In this document: one piece after another, positions 1 through 7,470 of the stretch
Layout of the letters: each line of letters opens with the position of its first letter
Numbering within the stretch: the first letter of the stretch is position 1
From: Gemmatimonadota bacterium
Lineage (GTDB): Bacteria > Gemmatimonadota > Gemmatimonadetes > Longimicrobiales > RSA9
Direction: 5' to 3'
NCBI GenBank assembly: GCA_016207445.1
Contig: JACQPS010000334.1
Location: 1-28,516 of the forward strand
Length of the DNA: 28,516 nt
Translations under genes and position numbers: made by a program
The notes under the pieces: generated by a model
Told to the model about the DNA's origin: nothing
The model's database searches: none
What the model saw: only the letters and a program-made list of their open reading frames with translations

Positions 1-83
1 ACCTGGTCGGGATCGCTCAGGCAGTCGAAGGAGCGGCGGGTGTGCAGGTGCATGTCTACCGTGATGGTGCGATCGCCTGCCAT
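1..83 (-). CDS. PHP-domain protein, N-terminal fragment
   Basis: Only the first 27 codons are in the window; the rest lies beyond position 1. The start is ATG at 81-83, preceded by a GGAGGAGGT ribosome binding site. The translation contains VDMHLHTRRSFDCLSDPDQ, which matches the opening motif of the PHP (polymerase and histidinol phosphatase) superfamily: an HxH metal-binding pair followed by an S-D/C-L-S pattern. PHP proteins are metal-dependent phosphoesterases; the substrate cannot be told from this fragment. The start overlaps the 3' end of coaE by 28 nt in another frame, so the two are probably translationally coupled. An internal ATG at 51-53 is a weaker alternative because it has no such ribosome binding site. 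Confidence 0.7.
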   Translation of the reverse strand, partial: MAGDRTITVDMHLHTRRSFDCLSDPDQ

Positions 84-655
84 ACCTCCTCCGCCCGAGC
101 CGCGAGCTGCTCGAGAGTGCCGTCATTCTGGATGACGTAGTCCGCGCGCGCGCGTTTCTCTGCGGCCGGCATTTGCGCCTGCAGCATGGCGCGGGCCTCC
201 GGCTCGGAGAGGTTGCGTGCGCGCATGAGCCGGCGCAAGCGGAGCTCGGCTGGCGCGTCCACGAGCACGAGCACATCGAAATCCCGCTCGAGCCCGACCT
301 CGAACAGCAGGGGGATGTCGTGGACGACGACGCGGGCGCCGGCCGCGCGGGCGCACCGCTCCTCCTCGGCCCGCAACCTTCCGACCTCGGGGTGCACGAT
401 CGCCTCGAGACGGCGGCGGGCCTCGGCGTCGCCGAAGGCGATGCGGCGCATGGCTGCGCGATCGAGCTCGCCCGCGGCGTCGAGCAGCTGCGGGCCGAAC
501 TCGTGAACGATGCGCGCCAGCGCCTGGCTGCCCGGCGCGACCGCGCGCCGGGCCAGCTCGTCGGCGTCGATGAGCCAGGCGCCCTTGCCGGCCCAGAGGC
601 GCGCGACCGTCGACTTGCCGCTGGCGATGTTGCCCGTGAGCCCGACCCGCAGCAT
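56..655 (-). CDS. coaE: Dephospho-CoA kinase
   Basis: CoaE phosphorylates the 3'-hydroxyl of dephospho-CoA with ATP, the last cytoplasmic step of coenzyme A synthesis. The 199-aa length is typical. The N-terminus carries the family opening VGLTGNIASGKST, a Walker A P-loop at residues 8-15, followed by a WLIDADELARR segment that fits the family's D-A-D-xx-A substrate motif. HPEVGRL (near residue 88) and DIPLLFEVGLE (near 113) are also family hallmarks. The ATG start is 10 nt after the stop of the DedA gene, and the end overlaps the PHP gene, so coaE belongs to a four-gene minus-strand cluster. No ribosome binding site is obvious, which fits coupled translation. I see nothing missing from the catalytic core. 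Confidence 0.95.
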   Translation of the reverse strand: MLRVGLTGNIASGKSTVARLWAGKGAWLIDADELARRAVAPGSQALARIVHEFGPQLLDAAGELDRAAMRRIAFGDAEARRRLEAIVHPEVGRLRAEEERCARAAGARVVVHDIPLLFEVGLERDFDVLVLVDAPAELRLRRLMRARNLSEPEARAMLQAQMPAAEKRARADYVIQNDGTLEQLAARAEEVWQAIAPSR

Positions 656-665
656 GCGCCGCCCG

Positions 666-1277
666 CTAGGGTGCCAGGGGGCGGCGGCGCCGCCACCAGA
701 GGACGAACGCGACGAGCACGAGCAGCGCGATCACGATCGCGCTGGCGGCGCCGAGCGCACGGGCGACCGCGTCCCAGCTTTCCCCGGCGGCGTAGCCCAG
801 CAGCACGGAGCCGCCGGCCCAGCCGAGCACGCCCAGCAGGTCGTAGAAGAGGAAGCGCGGGTACGGCATGCGGCTCATGCCCGCGAACCAGGGCATGAGC
901 GTGCGCACGAAGGCAGTGAAGCGGGCCAGCGTGACCGCGACGGCGGAGCGGCGCCGGAACAGATCGGCGGCGGAGCCCTCGTAGCGGCCCCACAGCCGCC
1001 CGAACCAGCCGCCGCGCGCGGCCATACGCCGGCCGCCGTGGCGCCCGAGCAGGTAGCCGGTCTGGTCCCCGGTCAGCCCGCCGAAGAACGCGCCGGCCAG
1101 AACCTGCTCGACCGGGAACATGCCGCGCTCGGCCAGGAAGGCGGCGAGCAGCACGGTCGCCTCCGCCGGGATCGCCAGGCCGATGAAGAACGCGGTCTCC
1201 GTAGCCGCGACGGCGAAGACGATCCACGGTCCGGCAGCGATGAGGAGCTCGAGGATGTGCTCGAGGAGCCCTTCCAT
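666..1277 (-). CDS. DedA-family integral membrane protein
   Basis: This 203-aa, strongly hydrophobic protein has the DedA/VTT (SNARE-associated) pattern. It has a long N-terminal hydrophobic segment with PAEATVLLAAFLAERG, a glycine-rich re-entrant region (GAFFGGLTGDQTGYLLGRHGG, about residues 63-83), then ARFTAFVRTLMPWFAGMSRMPYPRF, the conserved R-F-x-P-x-x-R-x-x-x-x-x-x-A-G motif region, and a final transmembrane stretch near residues 175-195. DedA proteins sit in the inner membrane; characterised members flip undecaprenyl phosphate or phosphatidylethanolamine or affect proton-motive-force homeostasis. Which applies here cannot be seen. In the motif the usual proline appears as T-F/F-V-R-T-L-M-P, still acceptable. 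The start codon directly follows the stop of the upstream 85-aa gene, indicating coupled translation. Confidence 0.88.
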   Translation of the reverse strand: MEGLLEHILELLIAAGPWIVFAVAATETAFFIGLAIPAEATVLLAAFLAERGMFPVEQVLAGAFFGGLTGDQTGYLLGRHGGRRMAARGGWFGRLWGRYEGSAADLFRRRSAVAVTLARFTAFVRTLMPWFAGMSRMPYPRFLFYDLLGVLGWAGGSVLLGYAAGESWDAVARALGAASAIVIALLVLVAFVLWWRRRRPLAP

Positions 1278-1535
1278 TCAGCGCCCCGTGCGCGCGAGCC
1301 AGCGGAGGTAGCGGCGGAGCTCGGCCGCGCTGGGCGTGGCCTCCGCGTTGCCGTACGCGGTGTGCAGCCGCCAGGCAAGGTAGTCGTCGGGTGGCAGCGG
1401 GAGGAAGGGGGGACGGCGGTACCAGCCGCGCGCACGAAAACGCCAGCCGGCGCGCACGAGCGGGCCCAGCACGCGCGGGTCGCGCAGGGCGAGGCCGAGC
1501 AGCCGACGGACAACGAGCGCGCGGGACACTTGCAT
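1278..1535 (-). CDS. Small basic protein of unknown function
   Basis: This is an 85-aa protein from ATG at 1533-1535. A TTG three codons upstream is an alternative start, and neither has a convincing ribosome binding site. It is rich in Arg, Leu and Trp, with an amphipathic N-terminal half (RALVVRRLLGLALRDP) and a FLPLPPDDYLAWRLHTAYG segment in the middle. The C-terminus looks helical (AAELRRYLRWLART). There is no signal peptide or clear transmembrane helix. I do not recognise the family. Its stop abuts the start of the DedA gene (TGA followed at once by ATG), so it is very likely a real gene coupled to the cluster that ends in coaE and the PHP protein. Its 5' side touches a palindromic repeat starting at 1551. 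Confidence 0.6.
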   Translation of the reverse strand: MQVSRALVVRRLLGLALRDPRVLGPLVRAGWRFRARGWYRRPPFLPLPPDDYLAWRLHTAYGNAEATPSAAELRRYLRWLARTGR

Positions 1536-1550
1536 CGCCGGCAACGAAAT

Positions 1551-1643
1551 ACAGTTTCACCGCAGAGGGCGCAAAGAGCGCAAAGAACAAGATACTATGA
1601 TCTCGTTCTCAGCGCTCTCTGCGTTCTTTGCGGTGAACTCTGT
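1551..1643. repeat. Imperfect intergenic palindrome, family A
   Basis: Two arms of about 38 nt face each other (1551-1588 and 1605-1643) around a 16-nt loop. The left arm reads acagtttcaccgcagagggc and then gcaaagagcg; the right arm is its imperfect reverse complement, ending ctttgcggtgaactctgt. The element begins 3 nt after the stop codon of the exported protein gene at 1647. Repeats built from CACCGCAGAG/GCAAAGA-type words are widespread between genes in many GC-rich environmental bacteria. Here it would form a long hairpin in the transcript and could protect or end the mRNA. Confidence 0.75.
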
Positions 1644-1646
1644 CCG

Positions 1647-2048
1647 CTAGTTGCGCGACCCGCCGGTGCGGATCTCGTCGCCCGTGTCGCTGGTCCGGTC
1701 CGGCCCGAGCGACCACACGATGATGGAGTCGGAACGGACCAGGATGCCGTAAGGCGAGCCCCAGGGGTCCTGGCAGTCGCCGCAAAAGCTCCAGCGGCGG
1801 ATGAACTGCTGAAGCTTGGAGGGGTGCGGGAGATCGCCCCAGACGCGGTCGCGCCGAAGCAGGCCGTGCGCGATATTGCGGGCCTCGTCGTTGGCCGACC
1901 AGCGCAGCACGGGGTCGATCACGGGACGCGCGTACGGGCCGCCCTTCGCCCTTGCCCACTCGACGATGGGCTCCGTCTTGGGCCGGGTCGCGGGAATCGC
2001 GCGCGCCACGGCAAACGCCACCAGGGCGAGCAGAACGAGTTTCTTCAC
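1647..2048 (-). CDS. Small exported protein with GspG-like C-terminus
   Basis: This is a 133-aa protein. I chose GTG at 2046-2048 because AAGGAG lies about nine bases upstream and because the protein then begins with a classical signal peptide or anchor (VKKLVLLALVAFAVARAIPA). The frame stays open further upstream but without a plausible start. The C-terminal third contains QDPWGSPYGILVRSDSI and SLGPDRTSDTGDEI. This closely follows the DPWGxPY...SxGxDG...GEDI pattern of the calcium-binding end of type II secretion major pseudopilins (GspG). The usual prepilin cleavage motif G/FTLIE is absent, so it is not an ordinary pseudopilin. Two cysteines in SFCGDCQ could form a disulphide or bind metal. 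Function is unknown; the GspG resemblance is a motif reading only. Confidence 0.7.
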   Translation of the reverse strand: MKKLVLLALVAFAVARAIPATRPKTEPIVEWARAKGGPYARPVIDPVLRWSANDEARNIAHGLLRRDRVWGDLPHPSKLQQFIRRWSFCGDCQDPWGSPYGILVRSDSIIVWSLGPDRTSDTGDEIRTGGSRN

Positions 2049-2432
2049 GAGCGGGTGTCTCCTTGATGCCCTGCATCCCTTGGAAGAATCGCGCCCGCCA
2101 GGCAGCTGCGGGGGCAAGCCGGGATTCTGGCGCAACGGCGCGGCGGGGCGCGAAAAGGTCTGTCTGGCGACCCCGGCGGAGACACCCGCAGCGAGCAAAG
2201 AGTAGCGGCCGTTCGCAAAGGTTTCGGCACGCCGGGTCGGGCGCCAGGCCGCCTGGGTAGCGAACTCCTGCAGCCTCGCCGGGCTGTCGTTGCATCTCAC
2301 GCGGAGTTCGCCGAGGATGCACGGAGAGGCGCCGAAACAGATTTGAATATTACAAATCCGTTCTGCGTGATGCTCCGTGCGTTCTCGGCGGCCTCCGCGT
2401 GAGATGATTCTTGCCTCGCCTGCCCGGGTCAT
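2049..2432. other. Gene-free region upstream of the small exported protein
   Basis: No convincing coding frame is present between the exported protein gene and the ZIP gene. The part nearest the small gene (2049-2290) is very GC-rich leader or spacer sequence with the ribosome binding site at its end. I compared it by eye with cyclic-di-GMP, cobalamin and glycine riboswitch cores and found no match. The distal part holds the large palindrome at 2294-2405. Confidence 0.5.
2294..2405. repeat. Long intergenic palindrome, family B
   Basis: Arms at 2294-2326 and 2373-2405 match as inverted repeats at about 29 of 33 positions by eye; both outer ends read atctcacgcggag. Inside lies a second small inverted repeat, gatttg...caaatc, around an AT-rich loop. 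The whole 112-nt element could fold into one long hairpin. It starts 27 nt beyond the ZIP gene stop. Sequence words (ACGCGGAG, CGCCGAG, GCACGGAG) differ from family A but have the same purine-rich, GAG-repeating style. No coding capacity or transposase is associated. Confidence 0.8.
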
Positions 2433-3188
2433 TCAGTCGCCGCCGACCAGGCGGGGCAGAGTCATGGCGAGTGTGCCCAGGGCCAGGAAGAGGAACTGCC
2501 CGAGCGATCGGCGCGGGTCGTGGTCGCGCTGGAGCTCCGGAACCAGGTTGGAGCCGGCGATGTAAAGAAACACGCCGGCCGTGACCGGCAGCAGCAACGT
2601 GGCGTAGCCCTCGACGCGCGCGCCGATCAGGAGCGAGATCAGGGCTCCCACCACCGCCGTCAGGGCAGAACCCAGGTTCAAGAGCAGGGCGGTCTTGGCC
2701 CGGAGGCCGCCGTAGACCAGCACGCCGAAATCGCCGAACTCCTGCGGCAGCTCGTGCGCCAGCACGGCGAGGGTGGTCGCGAGCCCCAACGAGACGCTCA
2801 CCAGGTAGCTGGCCCCGATCACGACGCCGTCGATGAAGTTGTGCGCGGCGTCGCCCAGGAGATTCAGGGGCACGACGGGGTGCAGGCGCCGCGCCCACGC
2901 CGGGGCGGTGCGCTCCCGCCCCCAGCGCAGGAACTTCTCGAGGATGAAAAAAGCGGCGAAGCCGCAGATGACGCCGAAGGACACGCGCGGCCCACGCCCC
3001 AGACGTGCGATGGCCTCCGGAATGAGATGGATCAAGGCCGCCCCGAGCAGTGTGCCGGCGGCGAAGCTGACCAGGAAGGGGGTGATCTTGTTCAGACGGC
3101 GGCGGGCCTGCGTGAGCAGCACCACGCCGATCAGGGAGAGGGCGCTCACGGCGACGACGCTCGCCAGCGTATACAGCCATGCCTTCAT
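2433..3188 (-). CDS. ZIP-family metal transporter
   Basis: This is a 251-aa inner-membrane protein with about eight hydrophobic segments. It carries the two ZIP metal-site helices: HNFIDG at residues 116-121 and HELPQEFGD at 145-153. These supply the His, Asn, Asp and Glu ligands of the transmembrane binuclear site. ZIP proteins move divalent cations (zinc, iron or manganese) into the cytoplasm; the ion preference is not readable here. The histidine-rich cytosolic loop between helices III and IV is replaced by a basic segment (about residues 88-104), so loop-based metal sensing seems unlikely. The ATG start at 3186-3188 gives a natural N-terminal helix. It is divergent from the E1 gene, with 132 nt between them holding promoters for one or both. 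Confidence 0.9.
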   Translation of the reverse strand: MKAWLYTLASVVAVSALSLIGVVLLTQARRRLNKITPFLVSFAAGTLLGAALIHLIPEAIARLGRGPRVSFGVICGFAAFFILEKFLRWGRERTAPAWARRLHPVVPLNLLGDAAHNFIDGVVIGASYLVSVSLGLATTLAVLAHELPQEFGDFGVLVYGGLRAKTALLLNLGSALTAVVGALISLLIGARVEGYATLLLPVTAGVFLYIAGSNLVPELQRDHDPRRSLGQFLFLALGTLAMTLPRLVGGD

Positions 3189-3258
3189 GGATCCGCTGTG
3201 GGCAAGAAGTATGCGACCCGCCGGAGATTCAGGGGTGGCCCGAGGCGGTAATTTTCTC

Positions 3259-3264
3259 TATAAT
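3259..3264 (+). promoter_or_regulatory. Candidate -10 box for the E1 gene
   Basis: A perfect TATAAT lies in a short AT-rich patch in the divergent spacer, about 57 nt upstream of the E1 start codon. The region 17 nt upstream (tggccc) is a poor -35, so this is a candidate, not a firm promoter. Its AT-richness stands out in this GC-rich sequence. Confidence 0.45.
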
Positions 3265-3320
3265 AGCGAGTTGCTGCGTCGCGCGGGTGCGCGCGCTCAC
3301 GTGACCCCTGACCTGAACCC

Positions 3321-5450
3321 ATGGCGACCAAAGCCAGAGCTGTCGAGCGGCCCGATCGGCACTTCGGCCTGGACCGTGAGACGCTGGTGCGCTTCTACCG
3401 CACGATGTTCCTGGCGAGGCGCACGGACGACAAAGAGATCCAGCTGAAGCGCCAGAACAAGACCTTCTTCCAGATCTCCGGCGCAGGTCACGAGGCCGTG
3501 CAGGTCGCGGCCGCGGAGCACCTGCGCCCCGGCTCCGACTGGTTCTACCTCTACTACCGGGACCGCGCCCTTGCGCTCGCCCTGGGCGTCACGCCCTACG
3601 AGCACCTGCTCCAGGCGGTCGCAGCCGAGGCGGATCCGTCGAGCGGCGGGCGCCAGATGCCGTCGCACTGGGGCAAGCGCGAGCTGCGCATTGTCAGCAC
3701 CTCGTCGCCGACGGGCACGCAGTTCCTGCAGGCCGTGGGGTGTGCGGAGGCGGGCTGGCGTGCGGCGCAGCACGCCGGGCTGCGCGGCGCGCTCGAGCCG
3801 TTCGAGCGTGACGAAATCGTGCTGTGCACGACCGGCGAGGGCCAGACCTCCGAGGGCGAGTTCTTCGAGGCGCTCAACACGGCGTGCAACTTGAAGCTCC
3901 CGGTTGTGTTCCTGATCCAGGACAACCGCTACGCGATCTCGGTCCCGGTGGAGGTGAACACGGCCGGCGGCAAGATCAGCCAGGTCGTCTCGGGATTTCC
4001 GGATCTCTACATCGAGGAAGTCGACGGCTGTGACGTGCTCGCGAGCTACGAGGTGACGGGTCGCGCGGTCGCCTACTGCCGCGAGCGGAAGGGCCCCGCG
4101 CTCGTGCACGCGCACGTGATTCGCCCCTACTCCCATTCCATGTCCGACGACGAGCGCATGTATAAGCCCGAGGCCGAGCGGGAGCGCGAGGCGCAGCAGG
4201 ATCCGATCCCGAACTACCGCCGCTTCCTGATCGAGGAAGGCATCGCGACCGCAGAAGAGCTGGATGCCGTCGAGCAGGACGTGCTCGCCGAGCTACAGCA
4301 GGCGACGGATCGTGCGCTCGAGCAGCCGCAGCCCGCGAAGGAGACGGCGACACGCTACCTGTTCTCGCCGGACGTCGACCCGACGAGCGAGCAGTTCGAT
4401 ACGGAAGACGATCCGCGCTTCGAGGGCGAGGAGACCACGATGGTGGACCTCCTGAACGCCTGCATGCGAGATGAGATGGAGCGCGACCCGCGGGTGGTGC
4501 TGTTCGGGGAAGATGTCGCAGATGCCAGCCGGGAGGATGTGCTCGGGGAGTGCAAGGGGAAGGGCGGCGTCTTCAAGGTCACCTATGGGCTACAGCGGCG
4601 CTTCGGCGGCACCCGCGTCTTCAACTCGCCTCTTGCCGAGGCGAACATCATCGGCCGCGCCGTCGGGATGGCGACGCGCGGGCTGAAGCCGGTCGTGGAG
4701 ATCCAGTTCTTCGACTACATCTGGCCGGCGATGATGCAGATCCGCAACGAGCTGGCCACGCAGCGCTACCGCTCGAACAACACCTGGAGCTGCCCCGTGG
4801 TGGTGCGCGTCGCCTACGGCGGCTACCTGCGCGGCGGCGCCATCTACCACTCGCAGACCGGTGAGACACTGTTCACGCACACACCCGGCCTGCGGGTCGT
4901 GCTGCCGGCCACGGCGCTGGATGCGAACGGGCTCTTGCGCACGGCGATCCGCTGCGAGGATCCGGTCATTTTCCTGGAGCACAAGCACCTGTACCGCCAG
5001 GTCTACAACAAGGCGCGCTACCCGGGCCCGAACTTCATGATCCCGTTCGGCAAGGCCAGGATCGTGCGGGAGGGGAAGGATCTGACCGTGATCACATGCG
5101 GCGCGGTCGTGAAGCGGTCGCTGGACGCCGCGCGCGTCGCCGAGGAGCGCGGCATCGATGTCGAGGTTATCGATCTGCGCTCGCTGCACCCGCTCGACCT
5201 CGAGACCATCGCCACCTCCGTGCGGAAGACGAACAAGGTCGTCGTGGCGCACGAGGATTCGCTATCCTGGGGCATCGGCTCGGAGATCGCCGCTCGCATT
5301 GCCGGCGAGCTGTTCGAGTGGCTGGATGCGCCCGTGCGCCGGGTCGCCTCGCTCGACACCTGGGTGGCTTATTCGCCCGAGCTGGAAGACGCGATCCTGC
5401 CGAACGCGGAGGATGTGCTGAAGGCGATCGAGGACGTCTACCGGTACTGA
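3321..5450 (+). CDS. Fused branched-chain 2-oxoacid dehydrogenase E1 (alpha-beta)
   Basis: This 709-aa protein joins the alpha and beta subunits of the thiamine-diphosphate E1 enzyme, which are usually separate. Residues 20-345 are alpha: FYRTMFLARRTDDKE, the ISGAGHEAVQVA entry and the cofactor segment TGEGQTSEGEFFEALNTACN, with QDNRYAIS about 28 residues later. After a linker (345-371), residues 372-709 are beta: LLNACMRDEMERDPRVVLFGEDVA, TRVFNSPLAEANIIGRAVGMA and VEIQFFDYIWPA. E1 decarboxylates the 2-oxoacids from Val, Leu and Ile and passes the acyl group to lipoyl-E2, feeding branched-chain fatty acids or energy metabolism. Pyruvate or acetoin forms are less likely given the motif style. 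E2 and E3 are not in this window. The cofactor motif has Glu for the textbook Asp (GDG to GEG) and Asp-Asn for Asn-Asn. I believe these changes are common in fused homologues, so they need not mean inactivity. Confidence 0.93.
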   Translation: MATKARAVERPDRHFGLDRETLVRFYRTMFLARRTDDKEIQLKRQNKTFFQISGAGHEAVQVAAAEHLRPGSDWFYLYYRDRALALALGVTPYEHLLQAVAAEADPSSGGRQMPSHWGKRELRIVSTSSPTGTQFLQAVGCAEAGWRAAQHAGLRGALEPFERDEIVLCTTGEGQTSEGEFFEALNTACNLKLPVVFLIQDNRYAISVPVEVNTAGGKISQVVSGFPDLYIEEVDGCDVLASYEVTGRAVAYCRERKGPALVHAHVIRPYSHSMSDDERMYKPEAEREREAQQDPIPNYRRFLIEEGIATAEELDAVEQDVLAELQQATDRALEQPQPAKETATRYLFSPDVDPTSEQFDTEDDPRFEGEETTMVDLLNACMRDEMERDPRVVLFGEDVADASREDVLGECKGKGGVFKVTYGLQRRFGGTRVFNSPLAEANIIGRAVGMATRGLKPVVEIQFFDYIWPAMMQIRNELATQRYRSNNTWSCPVVVRVAYGGYLRGGAIYHSQTGETLFTHTPGLRVVLPATALDANGLLRTAIRCEDPVIFLEHKHLYRQVYNKARYPGPNFMIPFGKARIVREGKDLTVITCGAVVKRSLDAARVAEERGIDVEVIDLRSLHPLDLETIATSVRKTNKVVVAHEDSLSWGIGSEIAARIAGELFEWLDAPVRRVASLDTWVAYSPELEDAILPNAEDVLKAIEDVYRY

Positions 5451-5464
5451 TCATCACGGTTTGC

Positions 5465-5842
5465 TCAGCGGAAATACAGGTACAACCCGTACGCCCCGAT
5501 GCCGGCGCCGGCGAGCACCATGACCGTGCCGGCATCGCCGCCCGCGATCAGGCCCGCGGCGAAGAGGACGCCGCCCACGATCATGAAGGCGACGCTCTCA
5601 CCCTTCCCTTGTTTCGCTGCCACGGCTGCGGCGGTGGGCTCGAGCGCGGCCGGTCCCTCCGCCTGGAGACGCGGTCCGGGAGAGAGCAAAGCCGGATTCG
5701 TGGTGCGGGGGCCGAGGCGCTCGGCCGCGCTCGATCCGGAAGCGGATGCGGCTGGCGGCGCGGCAGCCTGGGCGGAAGCGAGTGCGGGCGCGAGCGCCTG
5801 CGCCAGCGCGACTGCGGCGAGCACAACCAGCGCACGGGACAT
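5465..5842 (-). CDS. Small exported or membrane protein, unknown function
   Basis: This is a 125-aa protein from ATG at 5840-5842, chosen because AGGAGA lies five bases upstream and because it begins with a clear signal peptide (MSRALVVLAAVALAQALAPALASAQA). The frame is open further upstream, up to 5980, but that extension is poor in start signals and would bury the signal peptide. The mature part is low-complexity Ala/Pro/Ser, with a Lys/Gly pair (KQGKGES) before two hydrophobic, glycine-rich stretches at the C-terminus (FMIVGGVLFAAGLIAGG and VLAGAGIGAYGLYLYF). This suggests a small protein with a paired C-terminal membrane hairpin. Similar small glycine-rich proteins are common in secreted proteomes, but I do not recognise a named family. 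It lies just downstream of, and in line with, the barrel/TPR gene. Confidence 0.65.
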   Translation of the reverse strand: MSRALVVLAAVALAQALAPALASAQAAAPPAASASGSSAAERLGPRTTNPALLSPGPRLQAEGPAALEPTAAAVAAKQGKGESVAFMIVGGVLFAAGLIAGGDAGTVMVLAGAGIGAYGLYLYFR

Positions 5843-5976
5843 GGCGGTCTCCTGTCGCGGACCGGGATTTTTCGGGCAGAATAGGTAGGGGCGGTCGCCG
5901 GAAACCGCAAGGCTCGCGTCAGCGTGGCTGAACGCGGCGGAGTCGCTGGTGCGGTCGGCGACGCGAGAATCGTGCG

Positions 5977-7467
5977 TCATCGGATTTCGAAGCCGGTCGT
6001 CGTCTCGGTGGCCTGTGCCGTGGTGAGGTCGGTCACGCGGATGCGAACACTGTGCGGGCCGCTGCGGGCGCGGGCGAGCCGGAGCTCCAGGCGCTCGAGG
6101 GCGGCTGCGCCCGATGGGGTCATCGGCACCGTGCGCGTGAAGTCGCCGGCGTCGTCTGCCACACGCTCATCGACGAAATCGAACTGGACCGGAGCGCCGT
6201 CGGGTCCCGATACGTCGATCTGCACGCGGTAGCGCGCGCGGTCTTCTTCGATGGCGGCGAGGTTGTGGATCGCGAAGCTGAGCGAGAGGACGCCGGCCGC
6301 GTCGGCGCGGGCGGCCGCCGGTGACAGCGTGAGCGGTCGTGGCGCGGGTATGGCCCGTCCACCGCGCTGGATGATCGCGCGCACGCGGCCGTAGGCGGAG
6401 AGGACGTCCTCGTCACCGGGGTTGGTCCGCAGCGCGCGCTGGAGCGCGTCCCAGGCCTCCGCACCGAACTGCGCATCCGCCTCCGCCCGTCGCGCGAGCA
6501 GTAGGGCGAGCTGCCGCCACGCGGAAGCGTCCTCGGGCGTGTCCTGCACGCGCTTCCGCAGCTGGTCGAGGGCGCCCACCGTATCGCCGACCGCGGCCGC
6601 GCGCGCCGCTTCCAGGGCCTGCGGCGTCGCGGGCGTTGCCGCGTCCGGCCGCGGCAGCGCGACCTGGGGCGGCGCGGCACGGGGCTTCTGCCAGTCGAGT
6701 ACGTATTCGACTCCGAGACGCGCGGAAGCGTAGTGCGCGGTGTAGGCCGGGAACAGAAACACGGGCGAGCGGCCGGTCATGCGGAACACGTCATTGCGCT
6801 CCTGCGTCTCGAGCTCCGAAGTCGCCACCGGCACGACCTGGTCATGGGCGCTCAGCCGCAACGCGAGGCGGCGCCCCAGGGGGAGCCGCAGACTCGCGCC
6901 GAGCGCGAGCCCCCACGACGCCCAGCTCCGGTCGCTCCAGCGGAAGCGCGCCGTATCGGGAATGCCCGGCAGCCGCGCATACGCGTCCCGGTGGCCGGCG
7001 GAAAGGTCGAGCGAGTGGCGCACGAGGGCGGGGCCGAACGTGTACTGGAACAGGCCCTGTCCATCCGCCCAGCGGCCGAGCAGTACCGAGACGCCGCCCT
7101 CGACCGCGTGCACGACCAGCCGCCGCACAAACGTCTGCGGGCCGTCGTTCCCACCTGTGTAGTTCGCCTCGGTGGCCGCGCGGCTGTATTGATAGGCGAT
7201 GTACAGCCCGAAGCTGGCTTGTGGCCGGTAGCGCAGCACCAACCGACCGACGAACGCCGGCTCGACCTTCTCGCGGTAGTTCGTTTCCCTCGAAATCGTG
7301 TCCAGCCGCAGCTTGACGTACTCGTCATAAATGGTGGCGCCGAGCTGCGCGCCGGCCTCCACCGCGATGGTCCAGCGGGGCGCACGCGGCTCTTGCGACC
7401 ACGCCGCTGCCGCGCCGGCCATCAGGTCGGCTGCGAGGAGCGCACCCAGCAGCGGCGCCGCGCGCAC
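5977..7467 (-). CDS. Outer-membrane barrel-TPR-beta domain fusion protein
   Basis: This is a 496-aa protein starting at GTG (7465-7467), 3 nt after the aminotransferase stop, with a signal peptide ending near residue 24 (AAAAWSQ). Residues 30-260 alternate short amphipathic strands rich in Tyr, Trp and Phe with turns, ending each strand in the manner of an outer-membrane beta-barrel (for example ASFGLYIAYQYSRA, WGLALGASLRLPLG, SARLGVEYVLDW). After a Pro/Ala linker, residues 282-365 look like two TPR helices pairs (DTVGALDQLRKRVQDTPED, AWDALQRALRTNPGDEDVL). Residues 378-496 look like an all-beta, Ig-like domain. No known named family combines these three to my knowledge. A scaffold or assembly role at the outer membrane is an inference. 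The TPR and beta domains would lie on the periplasmic side if the barrel C-terminus faces inward. Confidence 0.75.
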   Translation of the reverse strand: MRAAPLLGALLAADLMAGAAAAWSQEPRAPRWTIAVEAGAQLGATIYDEYVKLRLDTISRETNYREKVEPAFVGRLVLRYRPQASFGLYIAYQYSRAATEANYTGGNDGPQTFVRRLVVHAVEGGVSVLLGRWADGQGLFQYTFGPALVRHSLDLSAGHRDAYARLPGIPDTARFRWSDRSWASWGLALGASLRLPLGRRLALRLSAHDQVVPVATSELETQERNDVFRMTGRSPVFLFPAYTAHYASARLGVEYVLDWQKPRAAPPQVALPRPDAATPATPQALEAARAAAVGDTVGALDQLRKRVQDTPEDASAWRQLALLLARRAEADAQFGAEAWDALQRALRTNPGDEDVLSAYGRVRAIIQRGGRAIPAPRPLTLSPAAARADAAGVLSLSFAIHNLAAIEEDRARYRVQIDVSGPDGAPVQFDFVDERVADDAGDFTRTVPMTPSGAAALERLELRLARARSGPHSVRIRVTDLTTAQATETTTGFEIR

Positions 7468-7470
7468 GAG

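Noticed and set aside
5465..5980. A longer form of the small exported protein overlapping the barrel gene by 4 nt
   Set aside because: It has no ribosome binding site and would bury the signal peptide that starts at 5842.
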